From positions 76,387 through 140,386 of the forward strand of contig DASWVB010000019.1 in assembly GCA_036401375.1 (NCBI GenBank): a stretch of 64,000 nucleotides of DNA. The letters are read 5' to 3'. Shown piece by piece: positions 55,404-63,250 of this stretch. Within the stretch, counting starts at the first letter, position 1, and every line of letters starts with the position of its first letter. Below the pieces are notes generated by a model. It was not told the origin of the DNA and made no database searches. It was given only the letters and a program-made list of their open reading frames with translations. The stretch comes from DASWUZ01 sp036401375. GTDB taxonomy: Bacteria; Acidobacteriota; Terriglobia; Terriglobales; Acidobacteriaceae. A program made the translations under genes and the position numbers.

Positions 55404-56008
55404 GAGTAGATTCCGGATGACACTGCAATCACGGGTAGACCATTGGCCCGTGCTGCGCGGATGTCAGCAGGTGTGTCGCCGACAAGGCACAGGCTGGCGT
55501 CAACTCCGGCCAGCTTCCGGGCCTTCAGAATTGCCGCGTGAACGACGTCTGCACGATACTCATAGCCATCGCTGAAGCCGCCGAACTGGAACCAGGGGCG
55601 CAGACGGCAGCGCTCGAGCTTCGCCCAGCCAATGCGCTCCAGGTTACCCGTGGCTACTCCCAGGGTGGCCCCTTTATCCCGTAGATGGCCCAGCACGTCA
55701 GTGACGCCCGGCATTACGTCGATCGATAACTGCTCGCTGCGTTGCTCCACAAACAGGCTGAGTGCCGCCTCCATGCTGGTCGCCTGATCTCTCCACTCCG
55801 AATCGGCAATGCCTGCCACTCGCATTGCATCCCGAACGATCCCCATGTCCACATTGCCGTGCGCATTTACTCCTTCAAGGGTCATCGGGCGACGGGCCGT
55901 TGCGGAAAGCACCTCGCAGAAGCCGTAGTAATGTACGGCATCTCTGCAGTGCAAAAGAGTGCCGTCAATATCGAAGAGATATGCGTCGAAGCTGTCCCAG
56001 GCAATCAT
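55313..56008 (-). CDS. HAD-family phosphatase
   Basis: A 231-residue HAD hydrolase similar to phosphoglycolate phosphatase. Motif I is FDIDGTLLHC (nucleophile and acid/base Asp), motif II GVATGN, motif III Lys region and motif IV LVGDTPADI. A helical cap with PMTLEGVNAHGNVDMG lies between motifs I and II. In this cluster it may remove phosphate from a sugar phosphate. Its last 91 bp overlap the 3' end of the glycosyltransferase at 54198 on the other strand. It overlaps the upstream TPR/GT9-like gene by 4 bp. Confidence 0.9.
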   Translation of the reverse strand: MIAWDSFDAYLFDIDGTLLHCRDAVHYYGFCEVLSATARRPMTLEGVNAHGNVDMGIVRDAMRVAGIADSEWRDQATSMEAALSLFVEQRSEQLSIDVMPGVTDVLGHLRDKGATLGVATGNLERIGWAKLERCRLRPWFQFGGFSDGYEYRADVVHAAILKARKLAGVDASLCLVGDTPADIRAARANGLPVIAVSSGIYSYEELVTDAPDFLVRSMVELVEEAKALTES

Positions 56009-57093
56009 CCGTGTTGATGCGTCTCCTGGCTTCTACTATCGCGCCAGCGCTCAAGCTCGGATCGGACATTTGCCATGATAGCCGGCCAATCACCTTCGCG
56101 GGGCTGACGGAAGAGCCGCATCGAGGGATACCACGGGGAGTCGGTTCGATCAAGCATCCAGCGCCAGTCGGCGGCCCATTTCAAGATCGTCCAAGTTGGC
56201 CGCCCCAGGGCTGCTGCGAGGTGCGCCGCCAGTGTGTCAACTGTAATGACGAGATCCATATCGGCAGCGGCGGCTGCAAGCTCGACAATAGTGTGCCCGC
56301 CGGCTGCTTTAGCAGCTACGCCGCTCTTATTGCAGTAGGCGTACCACTCTGAATTGTTTTCGCTGGACTGCAGGCTCCAGAACTCAACGGCCTCGCACCT
56401 CAGTAATTCCCTGACCAGCGAGAACGGAATAGATCGCGAGTCGTCCCATGCTCCACCCGTCCATACCAGGCCCACCTTTGGGATTGCACGACTCGCTCGA
56501 TCACAGACTCTCGATGTAACAGGCAGCCGCAGATAAGGTGTTACCGGAGACGCATCCTTGATGGTCGGACGTACCAAGTAGGGGAGCTCCGTAACCTCGA
56601 TCTGCGTGTCCCACTTTGGCTCGGCTCCCGCGTTCGCGCCCCAAGTCGTTACCTCGTCGACGCCGTCGAAGTAGGAACCCAGCTCTACCAGTGCGGGTGC
56701 TACCTGAACGATCAGCCGGGCCGCACGCTTCCGTATTGCGGGTGCAAAACGCAGGTACTGTATAGCGTCTCCGTAGCCGTGGAGACAACGCAACATCACC
56801 CGCTTGCTGTCGACCGGTGTACCATCCCAGAACCGATTCGCGTCTGGTGACGCTCGAGCGCGAATGCGATCACTCTCGACCCAGGCTTTCTCCCATTCGC
56901 CCAGCAGCATCCAGCACTGCCATCGGCCTCCGGCGCAGCGATCCGCGTCCATGCCCGCTTGCTCGGCACACCCGAACAGTGCTAACGCCTCCTGCACGCG
57001 GCGGCGCTGCAGCAGGAACTCGGCTCGGTGCAGCAGCGATCCAGCCTCCGCAGTCGGCCGGCTATGACGATACGCGGCGCCGTGTGCGGCCAC
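56005..57093 (-). CDS. TPR-containing GT9-like protein
   Basis: A 362-residue protein. The N-terminal 100 residues are helical with a TPR-like repeat (LHRAEFLLQRRRVQEALALF, WQCWMLLGEWEKAWVESD). The C-terminal part resembles heptosyltransferase-like (GT9) domains: VGLVWTGGAWDDSRSIPFS, LVITVDTLAAHLAAALGRP and WRWMLDRTDSPWYPSM. The start is a GTG at 57093, 2 bp from the methyltransferase stop. Likely function is a sugar transferase; TPR-GT9 fusions are common in bacteria with unassigned roles. Confidence 0.82.
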   Translation of the reverse strand: MAAHGAAYRHSRPTAEAGSLLHRAEFLLQRRRVQEALALFGCAEQAGMDADRCAGGRWQCWMLLGEWEKAWVESDRIRARASPDANRFWDGTPVDSKRVMLRCLHGYGDAIQYLRFAPAIRKRAARLIVQVAPALVELGSYFDGVDEVTTWGANAGAEPKWDTQIEVTELPYLVRPTIKDASPVTPYLRLPVTSRVCDRASRAIPKVGLVWTGGAWDDSRSIPFSLVRELLRCEAVEFWSLQSSENNSEWYAYCNKSGVAAKAAGGHTIVELAAAAADMDLVITVDTLAAHLAAALGRPTWTILKWAADWRWMLDRTDSPWYPSMRLFRQPREGDWPAIMANVRSELERWRDSRSQETHQHG

Positions 57094-57095
57094 GT

Positions 57096-57854
57096 TTAGA
57101 GTGCCTTCGCAGGATAGACGCAGCGAGACCCCTCAGCCGGCGTGTCGACCGGCTTCCACTTGCAAAGGTAGACCTCCTCCTCAGGCCGCGCTACTATCTC
57201 GAACCCAGAGCTGCGCAGCATCGCCTCTGCCCCCGCCCGGTTGGGAAGCCACCAATTCGTCTGATCGCCGCAGTAGGAGTGCTCGACGAAGTGCAGCTTC
57301 GGATAGCTCTCCTCATCGAAGATATCGCTCTCGTCGAACGCATAATCGGGCGCTACCTCAAGGACATCTCCGCTGCCGCGCTGCATGCTCTGAAACAGCA
57401 GTAGATCCTTGCATACATGTTCGTGGATCAGGTCAAGCGCAAGCAGGGGGTGCCGGAGGTGATACAGGACACCCATGAAGATGACCAGGTCAAATCTCTC
57501 ACCCAGCGCAGCTATATCCCACACAGGAAGCAAGAGAAATTCGACGTCCACGTCTTCGACCTCGGCCGCGAACCTCGCCTGGCGTAGATAGTGCTCGTCA
57601 GAGTCGATCCCCAGGACGCGAGAGGCCCCGCGCCGCTTCATCTCCATCGAATAAAACCCTGCGTTACACCCGATATCTAGCACCGTCTTGCCTGAGAGGT
57701 CTGCCGGCAGGGCATCCTTGAATCGCGCGTACTTGACCGTTGGGTAATCACCCAGGAAGTGGTCTGGCGCAGTTTGTATGTGCTGGAGTCGCAGGTTGTG
57801 AAACCAGGGTCCGAGTTCCGCTATCTCTCTCTCCAGCTTGGCTCCAGGCTGCAT
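57096..57854 (-). CDS. SAM-dependent methyltransferase (CmoB-like fold)
   Basis: A 252-residue class I methyltransferase. The N-terminal region PDHFLGDYPTVKYARF precedes the SAM-binding motif TVLDIGCNAGFYSMEM; the later motifs are IDSDEHYLRQARFAA and DLVIFMGVLYHLRHPLL. It resembles the CmoB/TIGR04290-type group I recall as found in sugar clusters with a radical SAM partner; that link needs a database check. First gene of the minus-strand arm. Confidence 0.88.
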   Translation of the reverse strand: MQPGAKLEREIAELGPWFHNLRLQHIQTAPDHFLGDYPTVKYARFKDALPADLSGKTVLDIGCNAGFYSMEMKRRGASRVLGIDSDEHYLRQARFAAEVEDVDVEFLLLPVWDIAALGERFDLVIFMGVLYHLRHPLLALDLIHEHVCKDLLLFQSMQRGSGDVLEVAPDYAFDESDIFDEESYPKLHFVEHSYCGDQTNWWLPNRAGAEAMLRSSGFEIVARPEEEVYLCKWKPVDTPAEGSRCVYPAKAL

Positions 57855-58162
57855 GTTCGTCCTTACTCGTCCCTTGACGGGATACTTGTTCCGAAAGATG
57901 GCGCTCCCTGCCGTACCTATGAAGCGTTCTGGCTGCTCATTGTTGCCATCCCGCTGTTACAAACCAGGTCAAGGCACTCCGCTCAAGAGCGATCACCAGA
58001 CATGCTGTCCCAACTTTGCGTCCAGGTCACGAGAACATTCGGCGCGGTGCTTCGTTTGGCCATATCTCTCGATGACGCCGCCCTTGTCTGAGAGGACCAC
58101 ACCCTATCGCGAGCAGCGCTTTGGCTATAGTTAAGCTGCGTGCTATTTCACCTGATGCAACG
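57855..58162. other. Divergent intergenic region
   Basis: About 308 bp between the methyltransferase (minus) and the NUDIX gene (plus). It should carry the promoter of the minus-strand arm of the cluster. No specific element was identified. Confidence 0.35.
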
Positions 58163-58642
58163 ATGGCCAAAGCAACGAAGAGAAGCGCCGGCTTGCTGAT
58201 GTATCGCACTCGCGACGCCCATGTCCAGGTACTTCTGGTTCACCCGGGTGGTCCGTTCTGGGCCAGCAAGGATCAGGGTGCCTGGACGATCCCCAAAGGC
58301 GAGTACGAGGGAGAAGAAGAGCCGCTTGCCGCGGCCATCCGTGAGTTCCGTGAAGAGACCGGTTTCGAGCCAGCCCCGCCCTTCCTTAGACTTGGAACCG
58401 TGCGGCAAAAGAGCGGAAAACTCGTGATTGCGTGGGCATTCCGGGGAGACTGTGACCCTCGGCAGCTTGTGAGCAACCGCTGCACCGTCCAGTGGCCTCC
58501 CCGCTCTGGCAAGTTCCTGGATATTCCGGAGATCGACGAAGGCAGATGGTTCCCGATCGGCATGGCCCGCCGTTTTATCAGATCGGAGCAGCTGCAACTC
58601 CTGGATTCGCTGGGTGACATGCTGCTTGCCCGATCCGAGTAG
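58163..58642 (+). CDS. NUDIX hydrolase
   Basis: A 159-residue NUDIX protein. The NUDIX box begins GEYEGEEEPLAAAIREF and continues REETGF, matching the GX5EX7REUXEEXGU pattern with all acidic metal ligands. It begins KRSAGLLMYRTRDAHV, and WFPIGMARRFI follows at the C terminus. The ATG at 58163 was chosen; an ATG at 58121 would add 14 residues. Substrate unknown; the subgroup is close to the ADP-ribose and Ap4A hydrolases annotated in many bacteria. Confidence 0.92.
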   Translation: MAKATKRSAGLLMYRTRDAHVQVLLVHPGGPFWASKDQGAWTIPKGEYEGEEEPLAAAIREFREETGFEPAPPFLRLGTVRQKSGKLVIAWAFRGDCDPRQLVSNRCTVQWPPRSGKFLDIPEIDEGRWFPIGMARRFIRSEQLQLLDSLGDMLLARSE

Positions 58643-58801
58643 CTCCAGGCACGGTATTACGCCTCTCTTTCATGTAACGCGCAGAGCCCAGCCAGCGGCG
58701 ACGCTGACTAGTTCTTCAGGACGGTCGTATTCGACGAACACGATTCGGGGCCTGAATTGCGACCAATGCGGTCTTATATGTAAACTAGGGGTGTGAACAC
58801 C

Positions 58802-59770
58802 ATGCCAGTAGCCGTGGCTCCACCTCGAGCAAGAATCCGTTGGAAGCTGCGCACAGCCTTAACAGCGGGCGCCGTACTCATTGCCGCCGTACTGATGTGG
58901 CAGGGGCTGACTGCTGGTGGCAACCCCGACCCTGCCTTGGCCCGACCGGGTTCTGCCGCGGCCATCCTTGACATCGGAGTGCTTGTGTTCCGCGAAGGCC
59001 TTGAATGCATCCTCGTCCTCTCCGCGATAACGGCAGGGATGATGAAGGCCGGGCAGCCATATGGCCGTCCCGTGTCATTCGGTGTGATCGCCGGCCTGCT
59101 TGCGACCGTTGCGACCTGGTTTATCGCTGTCGGCGTCGTCAATGACCTGAGTGGAAGCTTCCCTGCCCTGTATGTGCAGGCGGGGACCGGCTTGCTTGCA
59201 ATTGTTGTGCTGCTGGTGGTCATGAACTGGTTCTTCCACAAGATTTACTGGACGGGTTGGATCGCTCTCCACAACAGGAAAAAAAGAGACCTGCTCGAGG
59301 GCGCTGCCGAAGAGACCAAATCGAACACCCGCGTATTGCTTGGCATGGCGATGCTCGGCTTTACCTCACTGTATCGCGAGGGCGTCGAGGTAGTACTTTT
59401 CCTGCAGAGCTACAGGCTTAAACTCGGCGGGTCTACGGTTGGCTATGGAGTGTTGTTTGGACTCTTCTTCACTGCCGTCGTCGCCGTGCTCACCTTCGCG
59501 GCGCACCGCAAGCTGCCTTATCGCAGGATGCTCGTTCTCACCGGAGTACTGCTGGGCGCCGTGCTGATGATCATGGTGGGCGAACAGGCACAGGAGATGC
59601 AGTTGGCGCACTGGCTGCCAACCACGACAATTCCCTCCCTGGTTCGGTTCACTCCAGGATGGATGGGCCTGTGGTTCTCCGTCTTTCCCACTGTGCAGAC
59701 ACTGGTTGCGCAGGCTCTTGCAGCAGTGCTGGTGCTGGGGTCCTACTTCGCCGCACAACGACGGCGTTAG
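58802..59770 (+). CDS. FTR1-family iron permease
   Basis: High-affinity iron permease of the FTR1 family, 322 residues with about seven membrane segments. Both diagnostic REGLE-type motifs are present: FREGLECILVLSAI and LYREGVEVVLFLQSY, in which the acidic residues are thought to bind iron. The ATG at 58802 follows an AGGG at good spacing; a GTG at 58793 is closer to the site than usual. No multicopper oxidase or EfeB/O gene is adjacent. It is convergent with dxs. Confidence 0.92.
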   Translation: MPVAVAPPRARIRWKLRTALTAGAVLIAAVLMWQGLTAGGNPDPALARPGSAAAILDIGVLVFREGLECILVLSAITAGMMKAGQPYGRPVSFGVIAGLLATVATWFIAVGVVNDLSGSFPALYVQAGTGLLAIVVLLVVMNWFFHKIYWTGWIALHNRKKRDLLEGAAEETKSNTRVLLGMAMLGFTSLYREGVEVVLFLQSYRLKLGGSTVGYGVLFGLFFTAVVAVLTFAAHRKLPYRRMLVLTGVLLGAVLMIMVGEQAQEMQLAHWLPTTTIPSLVRFTPGWMGLWFSVFPTVQTLVAQALAAVLVLGSYFAAQRRR

Positions 59771-59820
59771 CGCAGCTTACGAATCCGGCCTGATAGGTTC
59801 AGCTCTCCGGCCATGTGCCT

Positions 59821-61710
59821 TCAGCGCGCCAGCAACCTGGGCCGGACCCTGCTCTTCAAATATGGAGCAACCTGCCGGAGAGCGGCTTCCACGCTGATTC
59901 CATAGAGAGCGCGCAGGCTGTGGACCTTGCCGTGCTCGATGAAGTGATCCGGCCAGCCGATCCTGACCACTGGCACGTTGAGGTGCATTTCATTCAGCGC
60001 CTCAAGCACCGCGCTGCCAAAGCCTCCCATCAGCACGTGGTCCTCAAGGGTGACCATGACTGAAACCTTCTTCGCGTATTCGGCCACTAGCTTGCGATCT
60101 AGGGGCTTCACAAATCGGGGGTCTATCACCGCGGCCGAGTGGCCCTGGGACTCGAGTACTGCAGCAAGCTCCTTTGCCATCGGGAGCAACGCTCCGAGAC
60201 CCCAGATGGCGACCTCATCCCCATCCGCGATGAGCTGGGCTTTGCCGACCGCAAGCGCAACGGGATGCTCCTTTACCGGAACCGAAGGTCCTGTTCCTCG
60301 CGGGTACCGAATAGCACTCGGCCCCTCGCGAAGCAGCGCCGTGTACATCATGTCTGCCAATTCATCTTCATTGCTGGGCACCATGTGTATGATATTCGGA
60401 ATTCCACGCAGGTAGCTGATATCAAACAGCCCATGGTGGGTAGCTCCATCGTCGCCGCTCAGCCCTCCCCGGTCCATGCAGAAGACTACTGGCAGGTTCT
60501 GCAGGCAGACATCGTGCACGATGGGATCGAACGCCCGCTGCAGGAAGGTCGAGTAGATCGCGCAGAACGGGCGGTAGCCCTGGGTAGCCATGCCCGCGGC
60601 GAAGATTACAGCGTGCTCTTCCGCTATTCCCACATCGAAGTACCTGGTTGGATGGCTGGGCCGGAAGAGATCAAGCGCGGTGCCGTTCGGCATGGCCGCG
60701 GTGATGGCGACTACCTTCTCGTTCTCGTCTGCAAGCTTAATCAGGGTCGAGGCAAATACCTCGGAGTAGGTCTGCTGGCCAACCGGCTTCGTCTCGCCGG
60801 TCTCGGCGTCGTAGGGGCCAAGGCCATGAAACTTCTTCTGCTTGTCCAGTGCGGGTTGGAAGCCCCGTCCCTTTTGCGTAATCACGTGAAGAACGACAGG
60901 ACGGTCCTGCGTCTTGAGGAACTTGAAAGTCTCGATCAGCAGTTCGATGTTGTGGCCGTCGAGAGGGCCGAAGTAGGTCAGCCCAAACTCCTCAAAGAAC
61001 ATGGACGGCCAGAGCATGCCCTTGGCAGCCTCCTCGGCCCGGCGGACCACGTTAACGGCAGTCTTGCCGCCAAATTTTTCAAGCAGACGGGAAGCGCTGC
61101 CATGCAGGTGGCTGACGTGTTCGTTGGTCACGATCTTGTGCAGGTAGCGGGCGATCGCGCCGACGTTCCGGTCGATCGACCATTCGTTGTCATTCAGGAC
61201 AACGATCATCCGCCGCGTCTGGTCAGCGATGTTGTTCAACGCTTCGAAGGAGATGCCGTTGGTGAACGCAGCATCGCCGGCCACTGCCACTACGTTCTCC
61301 CGCGTACCGGCCAGATCCCGCGCTACGGCCATCCCAAGCGCCGCGGAGAGCGCTGTTCCGGCGTGCCCGGCTCCATAGGAATCGTGTTCAGACTCCGAGC
61401 GCATCATGAAGCCGTTCAGCCCGCCGGGCTGCCGCATGCTCTCAAAACGATCCCGCCGCCCTGTTAGCAGCTTATGGATATATGTCTGATGGCTGACGTC
61501 GAAGACAAACTTGTCCGACGGCGTGTCGAACACGTAGTGCATGGCGAGGGTAAGTTCGACAACTCCTAGGTTAGGTCCGAGGTGGCCGCCGGTCTTCGAT
61601 AGGGTTTGAATTAGAAACTCGCGGATCTCCTGCGCCAGAGACTCCAGCTGCGGAACCGTGAGGTTCTTGATGTCGGCCGGAGAATGGATGGATTGGAGCA
61701 TTGTCTCCAT
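59821..61710 (-). CDS. dxs: 1-deoxy-D-xylulose-5-phosphate synthase
   Basis: Condenses pyruvate and glyceraldehyde-3-phosphate, the first step of the MEP isoprenoid pathway, using thiamine diphosphate. TPP-binding region GDAAFTNGISFEALN; other conserved blocks are GGHLGPNLGVVELT, FDVSHQTYIHK, and MDRGGLSGDDGATHHG in the pyrimidine domain. At 629 residues it is normal in length. ATGs at 61710 and 61701 are both possible; GGAG lies between them. An intrinsic-terminator-like hairpin lies about 90 bp upstream on the same strand. Confidence 0.96.
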   Translation of the reverse strand: METMLQSIHSPADIKNLTVPQLESLAQEIREFLIQTLSKTGGHLGPNLGVVELTLAMHYVFDTPSDKFVFDVSHQTYIHKLLTGRRDRFESMRQPGGLNGFMMRSESEHDSYGAGHAGTALSAALGMAVARDLAGTRENVVAVAGDAAFTNGISFEALNNIADQTRRMIVVLNDNEWSIDRNVGAIARYLHKIVTNEHVSHLHGSASRLLEKFGGKTAVNVVRRAEEAAKGMLWPSMFFEEFGLTYFGPLDGHNIELLIETFKFLKTQDRPVVLHVITQKGRGFQPALDKQKKFHGLGPYDAETGETKPVGQQTYSEVFASTLIKLADENEKVVAITAAMPNGTALDLFRPSHPTRYFDVGIAEEHAVIFAAGMATQGYRPFCAIYSTFLQRAFDPIVHDVCLQNLPVVFCMDRGGLSGDDGATHHGLFDISYLRGIPNIIHMVPSNEDELADMMYTALLREGPSAIRYPRGTGPSVPVKEHPVALAVGKAQLIADGDEVAIWGLGALLPMAKELAAVLESQGHSAAVIDPRFVKPLDRKLVAEYAKKVSVMVTLEDHVLMGGFGSAVLEALNEMHLNVPVVRIGWPDHFIEHGKVHSLRALYGISVEAALRQVAPYLKSRVRPRLLAR

Positions 61711-62039
61711 GTGGATCGTTCGCTCGATTCAAGCCGCTGCGGTCCGGGTGTACTCGAACAGACAGCGGGGGCCGGGCCAACGTTAGTCTTCAATAGCAGA
61801 AAAGACCCCGTCTGGGGTCCCGAGGCCGACGCTGGCTCTTCCTTTACTCGAGTATACCAACGCCGACTGTAGGACGACTAAGTCTTGGCGCTATGGTCGC
61901 CCGACTCTGCCAGTATTTGCTGAGCAGATCAGCATGGTGAGCCCGTGGCAGCGTATATGAACCCACTAGGGGTAGAAGGTAAGAGCACCGCATTCAGCAC
62001 AGGGTGTACGATGGCCTCAAGTTTTGAGGAGGCTGCCAG
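61711..62039. other. Divergent intergenic region between dxs and an exported-protein gene
   Basis: About 330 bp. Apart from the hairpin at 61799-61819 no element was recognised. It presumably holds promoters of dxs and the plus-strand gene. Confidence 0.35.
61799..61819 (-). terminator. Intrinsic-terminator-like hairpin upstream of dxs
   Basis: The minus-strand reads a perfect six-base-pair stem GACCCC/GGGGTC with a four-base loop, followed directly by four T residues (61803-61800). It stands about 90 bp upstream of the dxs start, so it could be a terminator for upstream readthrough or a transcription attenuator in the dxs leader. Confidence 0.5.
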
Positions 62040-62609
62040 ATGATCTCCTGCTCCCCTTCCGCCGTCCGCAGAATCGCTCTCTTCTTTCTGCTTGAGATCT
62101 TCACTCTGGTTAGCCAACCCGCGTTGCGAGGCCAGCTTCCACTCACGCTCCCACCTAGGCCAGATTCGACCGCGACGGCGCTCAGCGGTCCTGGCCTGCC
62201 CGCCGGCACCGCCTTCCTCTTCCAGTTGGAAGCTAATGCAGTGAAGGCCACTGCGGAGGGCGGCGGCAAAGCCTTTGCTGACCTGTTTTCCGCCGATGCT
62301 GTCTCTCTCAGCAACGGGAAGGCGGCAGTGGTCGGACATGAGGCGATCGCCCGGGGTGCAACGTGGGAGCCCGGGAAATACAAGCTGACCTGGACACCCG
62401 TCGCAGGACAGATGGCGCCTTCGGGAGACATGGGTTTCGACTGGGGCCACTACGAGGCGAGCTACACCGACGCGAACGGCAAGGTCATTACCGAGAAGGG
62501 CCGCTACATGACCGTCTGGAAGAAGCAGTCTGATGGATTGTGGAAGATAGCGATGGACTCAAGCAACACCGAACCGCCAGACAGTGCTGACTGCTGCCGT
62601 GTACTTTGA
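62040..62609 (+). CDS. Exported DUF4440/SnoaL-like protein
   Basis: A 189-residue exported protein. The N-terminal hydrophobic segment (IALFFLLEIFTLVSQPAL) is a signal peptide. The mature part looks like an NTF2-like fold of the DUF4440 type, with SADAVSLSNGKAAVVGHEAI, GFDWGHYEASYTDANG and WKKQSDGLWKIAMDSSN as conserved blocks. No catalytic residue could be assigned. Its 3' end is followed by a hairpin and a convergent gene. Confidence 0.82.
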   Translation: MISCSPSAVRRIALFFLLEIFTLVSQPALRGQLPLTLPPRPDSTATALSGPGLPAGTAFLFQLEANAVKATAEGGGKAFADLFSADAVSLSNGKAAVVGHEAIARGATWEPGKYKLTWTPVAGQMAPSGDMGFDWGHYEASYTDANGKVITEKGRYMTVWKKQSDGLWKIAMDSSNTEPPDSADCCRVL

Positions 62610-62611
62610 GC

Positions 62612-62640
62612 GCCTGTCCGATCTACTGAAACGGGCAGGC
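62612..62640. terminator. Possible bidirectional hairpin between convergent genes
   Basis: An eight-base-pair stem (GCCTGTCC/GGGCAGGC, one wobble pair) with a 13-base loop lies between the stop of the DUF4440-like gene and the convergent membrane protein. There is no T-run, so this is a weak terminator candidate. Confidence 0.3.
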
Positions 62641-62704
62641 CCCGCTGCTCCGTTGAGAGCAGCTCGGCCTGCAACTTTCCTCAGTGTAGAGCCGTTCAGA
62701 GGCT

Positions 62705-63136
62705 CTAAGCAGCTCGAGCAAGGCTCGCCTTCTCGCTGTCCCAGTCCGTCATGCCAACTACCGCAGCCTCAACCACAGAGTTGACCTCAAATATCTTCGC
62801 GGCAGGCGTCCCGCTGAAGCCGAAGATTCTGGGTACAAGCCACGAAGCCGACGCAAAGCTCGCGTCCATCTTGCCGTGAGCGTCGAAGCTCAAGACGGGC
62901 TTGGCGCCAAGCGGATAGTCGGTCAGCAGAGACTGTACCAGCACGAATGCACCGGTACCTAATGCCGCAACCGCGGCCGGCTTGTTGCTCTTCCTGCAGG
63001 CGAGCGCCACTGAGAAAAAGAAAGCCGCATGCGCATAGTCGATGATGCCGTGAGTCTTGGCATCAATCACCTTCGGCAGATTGTTCTCCATCGCGGGAAG
63101 AACTCGAGAGGCGATCGCAGATGTGAAAAAGGACAT
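62705..63136 (-). CDS. Predicted membrane protein
   Basis: A 143-residue protein with about three hydrophobic segments (IIDYAHAAFFFSVALAC, AAVAALGTGAFVLVQSLL and VPRIFGFSG region). The ATG at 63136 follows AGGGGG and was chosen over an ATG at 63151. No family was recognised; short conserved-looking parts include VIDAKTHGIIDYAHA and TDYPLGAKPVLSFDAHGKMD. It follows the zinc dehydrogenase gene on the same strand. Confidence 0.8.
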   Translation of the reverse strand: MSFFTSAIASRVLPAMENNLPKVIDAKTHGIIDYAHAAFFFSVALACRKSNKPAAVAALGTGAFVLVQSLLTDYPLGAKPVLSFDAHGKMDASFASASWLVPRIFGFSGTPAAKIFEVNSVVEAAVVGMTDWDSEKASLARAA

Positions 63137-63250
63137 AGTACCCCCTGACATTAACCGGCGTTTTCTTATTGGTGTCTCCTGACTCTACCCTTCCGGGGTA
63201 CGGCGTGCAGTCAGCAACTCCCGGCTGCTCAACCGCACACCGAGGCAGGC

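Noticed and set aside
60139..61467. A 442-codon plus-strand frame inside dxs
   Set aside because: Antisense to a highly conserved enzyme and without any recognisable motif.
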